A stretch of 64,000 bases of DNA from Solidesulfovibrio aerotolerans (GTDB lineage Bacteria; Desulfobacterota; Desulfovibrionia; Desulfovibrionales; Desulfovibrionaceae): contig NZ_WVUD01000003.1 of NCBI RefSeq assembly GCF_009856865.1, forward strand, positions 124,001 through 188,000, given 5' to 3'. Below are positions 43,517-53,432 of the stretch, piece after piece; position 1 is the stretch's first letter, and every line of letters begins with the position of its first letter. Made by a program: the position numbers and the translations under genes. The notes under the pieces are model-generated. The model saw nothing but the letters and a program-made list of their open reading frames with translations, was not told where the DNA came from and did no database searches.

Positions 43517-45931
43517 CTACGCGCCAGCGGCCAGGGCTTTGGCCTGGCGCACGGCGTCCACGGCATCGGTGGCATAGGCGTCGGCCCCGATGGATTTGGC
43601 AAAGGCTTCGGTGACCACGGCCCCGCCCACCATGATCCGGGCGGTGAGCCCCTGCTCGCGAACCAGGCGCACGGTGTCTTCCATACGCACCATGGTGGTG
43701 GTCATGAGGGCCGAAAGGCCGATGACCGACGCGCCATGCTCGCTGGCCGCCGCCACAATACGCTCGGCCGGCACGTCCTTGCCGAGGTCAATGACCTCGA
43801 AGCCGTGGTTTTTAAGCATCAGGCACACGATGTTCTTGCCGATGTCATGGATGTCGCCTTCGACGGTGGCCATGACGATGCGGGCCTTGGCCGCCCCGGC
43901 GGTGGCGGTCAACAGCGGCTCCAGACGGGCAAAGCCGGCCCGCATGGCTTCGGCGGCGGCCAAAAGCTGGGGCAGGAAAAATTCCTTGCGCTCGTAGCGC
44001 TCGCCCACGCTCATAATACCCGGTATCAGTTCGTCGCTCAAAATGGTTGCAGCGTCCTGGCCATCGGCCAGCGCCTTTTCGACCAGCTCCAGCACTTCTT
44101 CGGTGCGCCCGCGCACCACGGCCCGGCGCAAGCGGCTCTCGCCGTCGTCGCCGGCCACCGCAGCAGCGGCAACAACGCCACCCCCACCGCCCTGGTTCGG
44201 TTTCCAGCCGGCATAGCGGCTGATAAACCGGCCGGCTTGCGGATCGCGGCCCAGGAGCACTTCGCCGGCAGTCAACGTTTCCATGAGCCGGGCAACGTTG
44301 GGGTTGGCGATGGCTGCAGCCAGCCCTGCCCCCAGACACATGGCGAAAAAGGCGCTGTTGACCAGCTCCCGGGCCGGCAGGCCAAAGGAGATGTTGGACA
44401 GGCCAAGGACCGTGGGCAGCCCCCACGTGTCGCGGCAATAGCGGATGGTGTCCAGGCAGGCCACGGCCGCCTCGGGCTTGGAGGAAACGGTCAGGGCCAG
44501 GGCATCGACCAGGATCAGCCGGCGCGGGATGCGAAGCGAATCGGCCTGGATGAGCAATTCTTCGATGATGGCCAGCCGCTCGGCCGCCGTGACCGGCAGC
44601 TTGCGGCCTTTGAGCGGCAGCAGAATAAACGGCGCGCCGTGATCCCGGCACACCGGCCCCAGCCGCTCCATGCGCCCGGGTTCGCCGCTGATGGAATTGA
44701 TAAGCGGCGTGCCCGGATAGGCCCACAAGCCGGCGGTCAGGGCGTCGGCGTTGTTGGAATCCAGACACAGCGGCAGTTGCTGGCGTTTGACCAGCTCCAG
44801 GGCCAGCCCCGGCAGCACAGCCACCTCATCGACCATGGGCGCGCCCACGTTGACATCGAGGATGTGCGCCCCGGCGGCCGTCTGCTCCTCGGCAAAGGCC
44901 AGGGCTTTTGAAAATTCTCCGGCCACCAGTTCGGCGGCCAGTTCGGGCTTGCCGGTGGGGTTGATGCGCTCGCCAATAAGGGCGCAGGGGCTTTTCCCGC
45001 CGACACAGACGGTGGTGGAACGGGCGGTGACCGCCAGGACCGGCCGGTCGGGCGTGTCGGCGCGTTTGTAGGAACGCCCGGCCAAAGCCCCGGCCAGGGC
45101 CGCAATATGGGCCGGGGTGGTGCCGCAGCAGCCGGACAGGGCCTTGGCCCCGAGATCGGCGAACCGGGCGGTCTTTTCGGCAAACTCCGCCGGTCCCATG
45201 GGGAAAACGGTTACGCCGTTTTCCAGACGCGGCATGCCGGCGTTGGGTTTGACGAAAAAGGGCGTGGCCAGACGGCGGGCAAAGACCTCGCCGACGAGCC
45301 GCATGTCGTCGGGGCCTTGGCCGCAGTTGACGCCGATCAGATCGACGCCGAGATTTTCCATGGCGTCGGCAAAGACCTCGGGGCTGGAACCGGTCAGGCT
45401 GGCCGCGCCCTCAAACGTCATGCACATGGCCACAGGCAGGGAGCAGACCTGCCGGCAGGCCAGGATGACGGCTTTGGCCTCGGCCAGATCGAAATGGGTC
45501 TCGCCAATGATCAGATCGCAGCCCCCTTCGGCCAGACCGCGAATCTGCTCGGCAAAGGCGGCCACCAGATCGCTGAGGCTGGCCTTGCCCAGCGGTGCGA
45601 CAAAATGGCCGGTGGGACCGACGGAGCCGGCCACAAACACGCCCGGACCGGCGGCCTGCCGGGCCAGCCGGGCCATTTCACGATTGAGCGCCACAACATC
45701 CGTGCCGGGGGGCAGCTTGAAATGGGTGCCGCCAAAGGTATTGGCGGTGATGACCCGGGAGCCGGCCTGGACATATTCGCGATGGGTGGCCATGATGGCA
45801 TCGGGATGGGCCAGACCGAACAGTTCCGGGGATTCCCCCGCTGCCAGTCCCCGGCCCTGGAGCAGTGTTCCCATGGCCCCGTCGAAAATGAGCAGCCCGT
45901 CGTCGCCCAGCGCTTTTCTGAAATCGCCCAC
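43517..45931 (-). CDS. metH: Methionine synthase MetH without reactivation domain
   Basis: An 804-residue cobalamin-dependent methionine synthase. Homocysteine-binding domain about 1-290 (zinc cysteines in GVNCGQGP and SGCCGTTP), pterin/methyl-tetrahydrofolate-binding domain about 310-580 (GERINPTGKPEL, DVNVGAPMVDE), and B12-binding domain about 600-804 with GDIHDIGKNI. The usual C-terminal AdoMet/flavodoxin reactivation domain is missing, as in many anaerobes, so another protein must reactivate it. The GTG at 45931 has GGAGG 4 nt upstream. Confidence 0.96.
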   Translation of the reverse strand: MGDFRKALGDDGLLIFDGAMGTLLQGRGLAAGESPELFGLAHPDAIMATHREYVQAGSRVITANTFGGTHFKLPPGTDVVALNREMARLARQAAGPGVFVAGSVGPTGHFVAPLGKASLSDLVAAFAEQIRGLAEGGCDLIIGETHFDLAEAKAVILACRQVCSLPVAMCMTFEGAASLTGSSPEVFADAMENLGVDLIGVNCGQGPDDMRLVGEVFARRLATPFFVKPNAGMPRLENGVTVFPMGPAEFAEKTARFADLGAKALSGCCGTTPAHIAALAGALAGRSYKRADTPDRPVLAVTARSTTVCVGGKSPCALIGERINPTGKPELAAELVAGEFSKALAFAEEQTAAGAHILDVNVGAPMVDEVAVLPGLALELVKRQQLPLCLDSNNADALTAGLWAYPGTPLINSISGEPGRMERLGPVCRDHGAPFILLPLKGRKLPVTAAERLAIIEELLIQADSLRIPRRLILVDALALTVSSKPEAAVACLDTIRYCRDTWGLPTVLGLSNISFGLPARELVNSAFFAMCLGAGLAAAIANPNVARLMETLTAGEVLLGRDPQAGRFISRYAGWKPNQGGGGGVVAAAAVAGDDGESRLRRAVVRGRTEEVLELVEKALADGQDAATILSDELIPGIMSVGERYERKEFFLPQLLAAAEAMRAGFARLEPLLTATAGAAKARIVMATVEGDIHDIGKNIVCLMLKNHGFEVIDLGKDVPAERIVAAASEHGASVIGLSALMTTTMVRMEDTVRLVREQGLTARIMVGGAVVTEAFAKSIGADAYATDAVDAVRQAKALAAGA

Positions 45932-45998
45932 GAAGCCTCCTTGTGCGTGTCTGCGGCGTACCGTCGCAACCGAAACGCGGACCGTCTACTGAAAAACA

Positions 45999-46027
45999 TT
46001 GAAAAGGACAAACCAAAAGTTTACAGT
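45999..46027 (+). promoter_or_regulatory. Sigma-70 type promoter upstream of the sigma factor gene
   Basis: TTGAAA at 45999-46004 and TACAGT at 46022-46027 are separated by 17 bp, about 98 bp before the start codon. Two hairpins lie in the leader (46036-46058 and 46091-46104). Confidence 0.6.
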
Positions 46028-46125
46028 GAAGGGTAGGCATGGGAGACAGCCCCTATGCTGTCACAGGCCCTTAGCCCGGCAAACCCAAGCGGTGCGACCG
46101 CACCCGCAAACACGGTCATTATCTG

Positions 46126-47154
46126 ATGGAACTTCAAGACGATCAAGACATTTCCCCGGAAGATACGGACCAGGCCCCTGTCGAACCCGACGCGTTCGAG
46201 GAGGCTGACGACCCCGATTCGCCAACCCTTGACATCGATCCCGATGATGATTTCCAGTTGTCAGTTCCCCGGGCCAGATCGGAAGGAGCCCTTTCCACCC
46301 GCGATCCGCTGCAGCTCTATCTGCGTGAAATCGGAAAGTTTCCCATGCTCAAGCCCGAGGAAGAGCAGGAACTGGCCCGACGGGTTCGCGACGCCAATGA
46401 TCAAAAGGCTGCGTTCCGGCTCATTTCCTCCCATCTGCGGCTGGTGGTCAAAATCGCCATGGATTTCCAGCGCCGCTGGATGCAAAATGTGCTGGATCTC
46501 ATCCAGGAAGGCAACGTCGGCCTCATGCGGGCCGTCACCAAGTTCGACCCGGACAAGGGCATCAAGTTTTCCTATTACGCCGCCTATTGGATCAAGGCTT
46601 ACATCCTTAAATACATCATGGACAACTGGCGCATGGTCAAGATCGGGACCACCCAAGCCCAGCGCAAGTTGTTTTACAACCTCAACAAAGAACGCCAGCG
46701 CTTGCAGAGCCTGGGCTTTGACCCCAGCGCCTCCCAGCTCTCCCAGGCCTTAAACGTCACCGAATCCGACATCGTGGAGATGGATCAGCGGCTAAGCGGC
46801 AACGACCTGTCCCTGGACGTGTCGCTGGGCGACGACACCACCACCACCCGGCTGGATTTTCTCCCGGCGTTGACCCCCGGCATCGAGGAAATCCTGGCTG
46901 GCGATGAGATTTCGCAGCAGCTCGACAAACATATCCAGGCGATCCGACCCAAGCTCAACGAAAAAGAGATCGACCTGCTCGACAATCGAATCCTCTCCGA
47001 CTCCCCGGTGACCCTGCGGGAGATCGGAGCCAAATACGGCATCACCCGGGAACGGGTGCGCCAGATTGAATCCCGGCTCCTGGAGAAGCTCAAGGACCAT
47101 TTGTCCAAGCGCATCGAGGATTTTTCCTCGGATTGGATCCACAAGGATGAATAG
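46126..47154 (+). CDS. rpoH: RpoH-type sigma factor (sigma-32 family)
   Basis: A 342-residue sigma-70-family factor. Residues 1-55 are acidic and unusual for RpoH. Region 1.2 to 2.4 follow (DPLQLYLREIGKFPMLKPEEE, FQRRWMQNVLDLIQEGNVGL, KFSYYAAYWIKAYILKYI), the RpoH box QRKLFYNL is near residue 185, and region 4 ends in TLREIGAKYGITRERVRQIES. It should direct heat-shock transcription. No clear ribosome site precedes the ATG; a promoter and structured leader lie upstream. Confidence 0.9.
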   Translation: MELQDDQDISPEDTDQAPVEPDAFEEADDPDSPTLDIDPDDDFQLSVPRARSEGALSTRDPLQLYLREIGKFPMLKPEEEQELARRVRDANDQKAAFRLISSHLRLVVKIAMDFQRRWMQNVLDLIQEGNVGLMRAVTKFDPDKGIKFSYYAAYWIKAYILKYIMDNWRMVKIGTTQAQRKLFYNLNKERQRLQSLGFDPSASQLSQALNVTESDIVEMDQRLSGNDLSLDVSLGDDTTTTRLDFLPALTPGIEEILAGDEISQQLDKHIQAIRPKLNEKEIDLLDNRILSDSPVTLREIGAKYGITRERVRQIESRLLEKLKDHLSKRIEDFSSDWIHKDE

Positions 47155-47231
47155 CGGCGTGCGCGCCGGACGTTTCCCCTCCGGCCCCGGGCCGGCTGAC
47201 AACGCCCCTGCCGCCGCAACGGATGCCGGTT

Positions 47232-48935
47232 ATGTCTGAAGTACGCAATCGCCTCGCTGCGGCACGCCTGCCTTTGTTGGTGGTGCTGGCGCTTTTACCG
47301 TGTCTGTTGTCCAATTCCTGCGCCTCCAGCCGTCTGGCCCGCACGGCCCATGCCGCCCGGGGGCTGACCTCGTCGGCGGAGGTCAGCTACCAATTTCTGA
47401 TCTACCAGGATCTTTTGCGCCAGGGTCGCAAGGACGAAGCGGCCAAAATCCTGGCCGCACTCGACGCCGCCCACCCCTCGCCCGATCTGGCCATCGAGCT
47501 GGCCAATTTGTACTGGGGCCAAAATGATCGGGAAAAAGCCACGGCAACCCTGGAAAAAGCCCGGACCGACTTCCCGGGCAACCGACAAGTCATTTTCTAT
47601 CTGGCCAACGCCTACCAGATGCGCCGCCTCAACAACGAGGCGATAGCAGTCCTGGAAACGTTTCTGTCGACCCATCCGGCCGATGCCGACACTGTCCAGG
47701 AACTGGCTTCGCTTTGCATCGACGCCGGCCGCAACAAAGAGGCGGCCGGGCTGCTGGGGCGCATCCCGGAAACCGAACGCGACGCCACCGTGTATTATCT
47801 CATGGGCAAAGCCGCTGCCGGAGCCGGACAACCCAAGGACGCCGTCCGCTATTTGCGCAACGCCGTCGCCCAAGACGCCGGGCTTATGGTTGCCTGGGCG
47901 GATCTGGCCGGTTTGCTCGAAGCCGAAAACGACTTCAAGGGTGCCCAGGAGGCCTACCAGGAGATGCTTCGCCTGGGCGAGGAATCCCCGGAAGTCCGGG
48001 CCAAGCTCGTGCGTCTGGCCATCCGCCAGAAAAATCCGGCCAAGGCCCTGTCGCTGCTCAAAGACGGCCAGACTGGCAAATCCCAATATCTCGACGCCAT
48101 GTCGGCCCTGGTCGACGGCGGCTATATCAAACAGGCCAAACAGGTGTTCGGCCTGCTCGAAGCAGCCGATCCGGCCAGTCCCGATCTGCCCTTTTACAAG
48201 GCCGTGCTGGCCTATGACGGCGACAAAAATCCCAAGGCGGCCATGAGCATCCTGGCCCAGGTGTCGCCGGAAAATCCCAACTATGATAAAAGCCTGACCC
48301 TTCGCGTCCAGATTGCCTCGGAAATCGGCGATCTGCCGGCGGCCCGGTCGCTGGTGCGCGAAGCCCGGGAACGCTTCCCGGACCGCCGCGAATTTGCCGG
48401 CCTGGAAGCGGCCCTCAAGGACAAGGCCGGCGATACCGCCGGTGCGGCCAAGACCCTGGAAGAGGCGCTTATCACCTGGCCCGATGACCTCGATCTGCTC
48501 TACCGCTACGGCGTGGCCCTGGAAAAACTCAAGCGCCGCGACGAGGCCAAGGCGGTCATGGAGCGCATCGTGGACAAGGACGCCGGCCATGCCGATGCCC
48601 TCAACTACCTCGGCTATTCCCTGGCCGAAGACGGCCGCGATCTGGAACGCGCCCTGGGCATGATCGAAAAGGCCCTGGAAAAAGAGCCGGACAACCCCTT
48701 CTTCCTCGATTCCAAAGCCTGGGCGCTGTATAAGCTCAAGCGCCTGGACGATGCCCTGGCCGCCATAGAAAAGGCCATTGACCACAAGGTCAAAGACGCC
48801 ATTATCTGGGAGCACTACGGCGACATCGCCGCTGCCGCCGGCCGCAAGGCCGAGGCCCAGAAAGCCTATCGCAGCGCCCTGGAACTGGGCTCCGAAACCC
48901 CGGCCGCTGTCAAAAAGAAGCTGGAGGCCCTGTAA
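47232..48935 (+). CDS. TPR-repeat lipoprotein or secreted protein
   Basis: A 567-residue protein. A hydrophobic signal (PLLVVLALLPCLLSNSC) with an imperfect lipobox precedes about fifteen tetratricopeptide-like repeats, best seen in ALNYLGYSLAEDGRDLERAL and FLDSKAWALYKLKRLDDAL. Such proteins serve as scaffolds in outer-membrane or exopolysaccharide assembly. It is between rpoH and the LolB-like gene with which it overlaps by one base (TAATG), so it is the first of a coupled pair. The ATG at 47223 is an alternative start. Confidence 0.83.
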   Translation: MSEVRNRLAAARLPLLVVLALLPCLLSNSCASSRLARTAHAARGLTSSAEVSYQFLIYQDLLRQGRKDEAAKILAALDAAHPSPDLAIELANLYWGQNDREKATATLEKARTDFPGNRQVIFYLANAYQMRRLNNEAIAVLETFLSTHPADADTVQELASLCIDAGRNKEAAGLLGRIPETERDATVYYLMGKAAAGAGQPKDAVRYLRNAVAQDAGLMVAWADLAGLLEAENDFKGAQEAYQEMLRLGEESPEVRAKLVRLAIRQKNPAKALSLLKDGQTGKSQYLDAMSALVDGGYIKQAKQVFGLLEAADPASPDLPFYKAVLAYDGDKNPKAAMSILAQVSPENPNYDKSLTLRVQIASEIGDLPAARSLVREARERFPDRREFAGLEAALKDKAGDTAGAAKTLEEALITWPDDLDLLYRYGVALEKLKRRDEAKAVMERIVDKDAGHADALNYLGYSLAEDGRDLERALGMIEKALEKEPDNPFFLDSKAWALYKLKRLDDALAAIEKAIDHKVKDAIIWEHYGDIAAAAGRKAEAQKAYRSALELGSETPAAVKKKLEAL

Positions 48936-49762
48936 TGCCGCGCTGTGCCGCGCTCCTGCCGCGCCTTTTCGTGCTGGCCGCCCTGGCCGTCTGGGTCTCG
49001 GGCTGCGCCACCATCAAACCAACCGCTCCGACTGCCGATGGGGTCCAGGCCGTTTACCAGACCTTTTTGGCCAATCAGGCCAAAAACGAACCGGCCCAGG
49101 CCTTTTCCCTGGCCGGCTCCTTAAGCTTTGCGCGGGGCAGCAAAAGTGGGCGGCTCAACTACCGCTTTTTCGGCAACTACGCCACCCCCGTGCGGCTGGA
49201 TCTGACCACGACCATGGGCGGGGCGTACGCCCATCTGCGCGAAACCGGCGGCGAATTTACGGCCTTTGTCCCGGCCCGCGACACGCTTTTCACCCACGCC
49301 GACACCCGGGCCGGAGCCTCACGCCTGGGCATGCCCCTGCCCTTTACCCTGCGGGAACTGGCGGCCATTGTTTCCGGACGCCTGGGCGAGCTGGCCCCGG
49401 CCCGTTTCGCCACATCAAAAAAAGTCGCCGACGGGTACGAATACAGCTTTTCCAGCGACCCGCGCCTGTCCAGCCTCACCCTTGACTTCCAGGGCAAACC
49501 GCGACATCTGACCGGCCGGGGCGTGGAACCCTGGCGCGTCGATTTCGAAGACAACGAAGTGTTGCCGGGCATGGCCGCACCCGTGGCCCGCCGGCTCGTG
49601 CTGACCACGCCGGGTGGTGCTACGCTGACCCTTCGCGTCAAGACCCTGCAGCCCCGCCCGGCCCCCTACCCGGCCGTTGACCTGGAATTGCCTGTCCCGC
49701 CAAGCGTCGTCGTCCGTCCCCTGGACGCCGCCGGGGACCAGGGCCTTTTGCCGGACCTCTAA
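48935..49762 (+). CDS. LolB-like outer-membrane lipoprotein
   Basis: A 275-residue lipoprotein (lipobox AVWVSGC, then ATIKP). The mature part resembles LolB/DUF4292-type beta-sheet shells (FSLAGSLSFARGSKSGRLNYRF-type start, LTTPGGATLTLRV). LolB inserts lipoproteins into the outer membrane. Sequence similarity is modest, so the role is a prediction. Its ATG overlaps the TPR gene stop by one base. Confidence 0.72.
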   Translation: MPRCAALLPRLFVLAALAVWVSGCATIKPTAPTADGVQAVYQTFLANQAKNEPAQAFSLAGSLSFARGSKSGRLNYRFFGNYATPVRLDLTTTMGGAYAHLRETGGEFTAFVPARDTLFTHADTRAGASRLGMPLPFTLRELAAIVSGRLGELAPARFATSKKVADGYEYSFSSDPRLSSLTLDFQGKPRHLTGRGVEPWRVDFEDNEVLPGMAAPVARRLVLTTPGGATLTLRVKTLQPRPAPYPAVDLELPVPPSVVVRPLDAAGDQGLLPDL

Positions 49763-49797
49763 ACCGCCCCACGGCAACCAGACTGCGAGTTGCGACT

Positions 49798-50253
49798 ATG
49801 TCCAAAACTGTTTTCATCGGCTCCGACCACGCCGGCCTGGAACTCAAAGCCAGCCTTGTCGCCCATCTGCGCGCCGCCGGCCACAACGTCACCGACCTTG
49901 GCCCCACCGAAGCCAAAAGTGTTGATTATCCCGATTTCGCCAAAGCCGTGTGCGCCAGCCTGCTGGGCACCCCCGGCAGCGCCGGCATCCTGGTGTGCGG
50001 CACGGGCATCGGCATGTCCATGGCCGCCAACCGCATACCCGGCATCCGGGCCGCCCTGTGCCTGAATGAATACCTGGCCCGCATGACGCGCCTGCACAAC
50101 GACGCCAATGTCCTGTGCCTGGGCGAGCGGGTTATCGGCCAGGGTCTGGCCGCGTCCATCGCCGATGTCTTTTTGGACACGGCCTTCGAAGGCGGCCGGC
50201 ATCAACGCCGCGTGGACATGATCGAAACCTGCTGCCCGTCTTGCGACGCCTAA
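49798..50253 (+). CDS. rpiB: Ribose-5-phosphate isomerase B
   Basis: A 151-residue RpiB/LacAB isomerase that interconverts ribose-5-phosphate and ribulose-5-phosphate. Motifs: IGSDHAGLELK, catalytic Cys in CGTGIGMSMAANR, and RLHNDANVLCLGER. Its stop lies 32 bp before the transketolase start, so both should be cotranscribed. Confidence 0.95.
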   Translation: MSKTVFIGSDHAGLELKASLVAHLRAAGHNVTDLGPTEAKSVDYPDFAKAVCASLLGTPGSAGILVCGTGIGMSMAANRIPGIRAALCLNEYLARMTRLHNDANVLCLGERVIGQGLAASIADVFLDTAFEGGRHQRRVDMIETCCPSCDA

Positions 50254-50285
50254 AACCCTCAACTGCTCTTTCCGAGGATCCCTCC

Positions 50286-52280
50286 ATGACCACCACCGCC
50301 GCCATCGACGCCAAGGCCGTCAACGTCATCAAAGGCCTCATCATGGACGCCACCCGCAAGGCCAAGTCCGGCCACCCCGGCGGAGCCATGTCCTCGGCCG
50401 ACATGGCGTATGTGCTTTTCAAGGACTATCTGCGCTTCGATCCCGCCGATCCCCGGTGGTTTGGCCGCGACCGTTTCGTCCTGTCCGCCGGCCACGAGTC
50501 CATGCTGCTCTATACCCTGCTCCATCTGCGTGGCCTTCTCACCATGGAAGACCTGCAACATTTCCGCCAGTTTGGCAGCAAGACCCCAGGCCACCCGGAA
50601 AATTACGAAACCCCCGGCGTCGAATGCACCACCGGTCCCCTGGGCCAGGGCTTTTCCATGGCCGTCGGCATGGCCGTGTCCGAAGTCATGCTGCGGCAGC
50701 GTCTGGGCGAGGACATCGCCGGCCAATACACCTATGTCCTTTCCTCCGATGGCGACGTCCAGACCCCGGTGTTCCAGGGTTCGGCCGCCCTGGCCGGCGT
50801 GTGGGGCCTGGGCCGGCTTATCGTCATGCTCGACAGGAACCAGATCCAGCTCTCCGGCCCCGTGGCCATCTGCGACCACACCAATTACAAGACGCTTTTT
50901 GAGTCCATGGGCTGGCACGTCGTTGAAATCGACGGGCATGACCATGCCGCCATTCACGCCGCCCTGGATGCAGCCCGGGCCGAAACCAGCCGGCCGTCCA
51001 TGATCATCGGCCTCACCACCATCGCCAAAGGGGCCAGCACCATGGAAGGCGATAGCGCCTCCCACGGCGCGCCGTTTTCCGATACCGAGATCACGGCCAC
51101 CAAAAAGTACCTGGGGCTGCCTGAAGACAAGCCTTTCTACCTGCCGGACGAAGTGGGTCAGCATTTCCGCGCCCGCTATCCGGAACTGAGCGCTGCGCGC
51201 AAGGCCTGGGACAAGGCCCTGGAAGCCCGCCTGGCCAGCGACGCCGCCTTTGAGGATTTGTGGCGGCAGTCCAAACGCGCGCCCGGCAACCGCACCTTTG
51301 CCTGGCCGGCCTTCGATCCGGCCAAAGCCGTGGCCACCCGGTCGGCCTGGGGAGCGGCGCTTAATGCCCTGACCGACCAGTTCCCGCTGCTGGTCGGCGG
51401 TTCGGCCGACCTTGATCCCTCCAACCAGACCGAAAAATTCCGCGCGGTGACCGGCGTTTTCAGCCCGGAAAAACCCCTTGGCCGCACGCTGTGCTTTGGC
51501 GTGCGCGAGTTCCCCATGGGTGCCATTGTCAACGGCATTGTGCTCCATGGCGGACTCATGGCCTTTGGGGCCACCTTCCTTATCTTTTCGGACTACGAAA
51601 GAAACGCCCTGCGCATGGCCGCGCTCCAGCGCATCCCGGCCCTGCACGTGTTCACCCACGATTCCTTCTATGTCGGCGAGGACGGCCCCACCCACGAGCC
51701 CATTGAGCAGACCAGTTCCCTGCGCCTTATTCCCAATATGCTGGTCATGCGTCCGGCCGACGCCAACGAGACTTGTTCCTGTCTGGAAGTGGCGCTGACC
51801 CGGACCAACCGGCCCACCTGCCTGCTGCTCACCCGGCAAAACCTCCCCATCCTGGACCATGCCGTCTATCCGGGGCTGGTCGAGGGCGTCAAACGCGGCG
51901 GCTACGTGCTGGCCGATGTTGCCGATGGCAAGCCCGATATGATCCTTTTGGCCTCCGGTTCGGAAGTCTCCCTGGCCATGGCCGCGGCCAAGCTGTTGCC
52001 GCAGTTGGCCATCCGCATTGTCAGCATCCCCTGCATGGAGCTTTTTAACGAGCAGCCCGACGAGTACAAAGAGGCTGTCCTGCCGCCGGAAGTCTCCTTC
52101 CGCTTTGCCACGGAAGCCGGCCGGCCGGAATTATGGTGCCAGTACACCGGCTCCATGGACCGGATTCACGGCATCTCCCATTTCGGTGCCTCGGCCCCGG
52201 CCGAGAAGCTGGCCGAAGCCTACGGCTTTACGCCCCCGGCCCTGGCCGCGGCCATCCAAAAGGCCTGGGACAAAAAATAA
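50286..52280 (+). CDS. tkt: Transketolase
   Basis: A 664-residue thiamine-diphosphate enzyme of the non-oxidative pentose phosphate pathway. Features: [14 protein letters not shown] near residues 28-41, ThDP-binding [10 protein letters not shown], pyrimidine domain with [18 protein letters not shown] and [15 protein letters not shown], and C-terminal domain. Length fits the family. GAGG lies 8 nt before the ATG. It follows rpiB and is followed after a hairpin by glpX. Confidence 0.96.
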   Translation: MTTTAAIDAKAVNVIKGLIMDATRKAKSGHPGGAMSSADMAYVLFKDYLRFDPADPRWFGRDRFVLSAGHESMLLYTLLHLRGLLTMEDLQHFRQFGSKTPGHPENYETPGVECTTGPLGQGFSMAVGMAVSEVMLRQRLGEDIAGQYTYVLSSDGDVQTPVFQGSAALAGVWGLGRLIVMLDRNQIQLSGPVAICDHTNYKTLFESMGWHVVEIDGHDHAAIHAALDAARAETSRPSMIIGLTTIAKGASTMEGDSASHGAPFSDTEITATKKYLGLPEDKPFYLPDEVGQHFRARYPELSAARKAWDKALEARLASDAAFEDLWRQSKRAPGNRTFAWPAFDPAKAVATRSAWGAALNALTDQFPLLVGGSADLDPSNQTEKFRAVTGVFSPEKPLGRTLCFGVREFPMGAIVNGIVLHGGLMAFGATFLIFSDYERNALRMAALQRIPALHVFTHDSFYVGEDGPTHEPIEQTSSLRLIPNMLVMRPADANETCSCLEVALTRTNRPTCLLLTRQNLPILDHAVYPGLVEGVKRGGYVLADVADGKPDMILLASGSEVSLAMAAAKLLPQLAIRIVSIPCMELFNEQPDEYKEAVLPPEVSFRFATEAGRPELWCQYTGSMDRIHGISHFGASAPAEKLAEAYGFTPPALAAAIQKAWDKK

Positions 52281-52320
52281 CCATCCAGACGGGGACTTGC
52301 CCGCCTGACCGTTACAAACT

Positions 52321-52353
52321 CGGCCCCGAAAGCTTCGGCTTTCGGGGCCGTTT
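52321..52353 (+). terminator. Strong hairpin after tkt
   Basis: A perfect 13-bp stem (52321-52333 and 52338-52350) with a TTCG tetraloop, then TTT. The T-run is short, so it may be a weak terminator or mRNA stabiliser between tkt and glpX. Confidence 0.7.
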
Positions 52354-52434
52354 GGAATCCAGGCCCACTGTCTGCGCCCAAAAGCGCTCTGCCAGGGCCG
52401 GCTTCCCCATACCTCTTTTAAAAAGGAGCCTGCC

Positions 52435-53418
52435 ATGGAAGCGCCGGACAGAAATCTTGGTTTGGATCTCGTACGCGTCACGGAAGCGGCGGCGCTTAGT
52501 TCCTCGCGCTGGCTGGGCCGGGGCGACAAAAACGCCGGCGACCAGGCCGCCGTGGACGCCATGCGCCTGTCGTTTAACACCCTGCCCATCGACGGCGTCA
52601 TCATCATCGGCGAAGGCGAAAAAGACGAAGCCCCCATGCTCTATAACGGCGAGCGGGTGGGCAGCGGCCAGGGCCATGCCGTGGACGTGGCCGTTGATCC
52701 GGTCGAGGGCACCAATCTGCTGGCCTACGGCCGCCCCAACGCCATCTCGGTGGTCGGCATCGCCCCGCGCGGCTCCATGTTCAACCCCGGCCCCAGCTAC
52801 TACATGCAAAAGCTGGTGGTGCCGTCCCAAGCCAAGAACGTGGCCGACCTGGACGCGCCGGTCGGCGACAATCTCAGAAACATTGCCAAGGCCCTGGGCA
52901 AGGACGTGGACGATCTGGTGGTCTTTGTCCTGGACAAGCCCCGCCACAAGGTGCTCATCCAGGAAATCCGGGCGATTGGCGCCCGTATCCAACTGCACAC
53001 CGACGGTGACGTGGCCGGGTCGCTCATGGCCGTTGACCCCGAAAACGTGGTGGACGTTATGTTTGGCACCGGCGGCACCCCGGAAGGCGTGCTGACCGCC
53101 TGCGCCATCCGCGCCCTGGGCGGGCGGCTCTTGGCCCGGCTTGATCCTCAATCCGAAGCCGAGCAGGCGGCGCTTACCGAAGCCGGCATCGACTGCTCCC
53201 AGATTTTTACCGAAGAAACGCTGGTGCGTAGCGACGACACCTATTTCGCCGCCACCGGCATCTCCGGCGGCACCTTCCTCGACGGGGTCGAATTCACCGG
53301 CACCCACGCCATTACCCGCTCCCTGGTCATGCGCGGCAAGACCGGCACCATGCGCCGCATCGAAACGCGCATTCGGTTGGATAAACTCATGGAAATAAGT
53401 GCCGTTAAATACGATTAG
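52435..53418 (+). CDS. glpX: Class II fructose-1,6-bisphosphatase GlpX
   Basis: A 327-residue gluconeogenic phosphatase. Metal- and substrate-binding motifs are GEGEKDEAPML, VDPVEGTNLLAYG and FGTGGTPEGVLTA. Together with rpiB and tkt it forms a sugar-phosphate gene group. AAGGAG is just upstream of the ATG. A degenerate dispersed hairpin element follows its stop. Confidence 0.95.
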   Translation: MEAPDRNLGLDLVRVTEAAALSSSRWLGRGDKNAGDQAAVDAMRLSFNTLPIDGVIIIGEGEKDEAPMLYNGERVGSGQGHAVDVAVDPVEGTNLLAYGRPNAISVVGIAPRGSMFNPGPSYYMQKLVVPSQAKNVADLDAPVGDNLRNIAKALGKDVDDLVVFVLDKPRHKVLIQEIRAIGARIQLHTDGDVAGSLMAVDPENVVDVMFGTGGTPEGVLTACAIRALGGRLLARLDPQSEAEQAALTEAGIDCSQIFTEETLVRSDDTYFAATGISGGTFLDGVEFTGTHAITRSLVMRGKTGTMRRIETRIRLDKLMEISAVKYD

Positions 53419-53432
53419 CGAAAGAGCGGGAG

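Noticed and set aside
43508-44911. 467-residue plus-strand reading frame
   Set aside because: Antisense to metH, whose domains and motifs are complete.
46028-46125. Cobalamin riboswitch for metH or other known riboswitch
   Set aside because: The region contains GGGAGACAGCCCC, but no B12 box or other known riboswitch core, and it lies in the direction of the sigma factor gene rather than metH.
50259-51860. 533-residue minus-strand reading frame
   Set aside because: Antisense to transketolase, which is certain.
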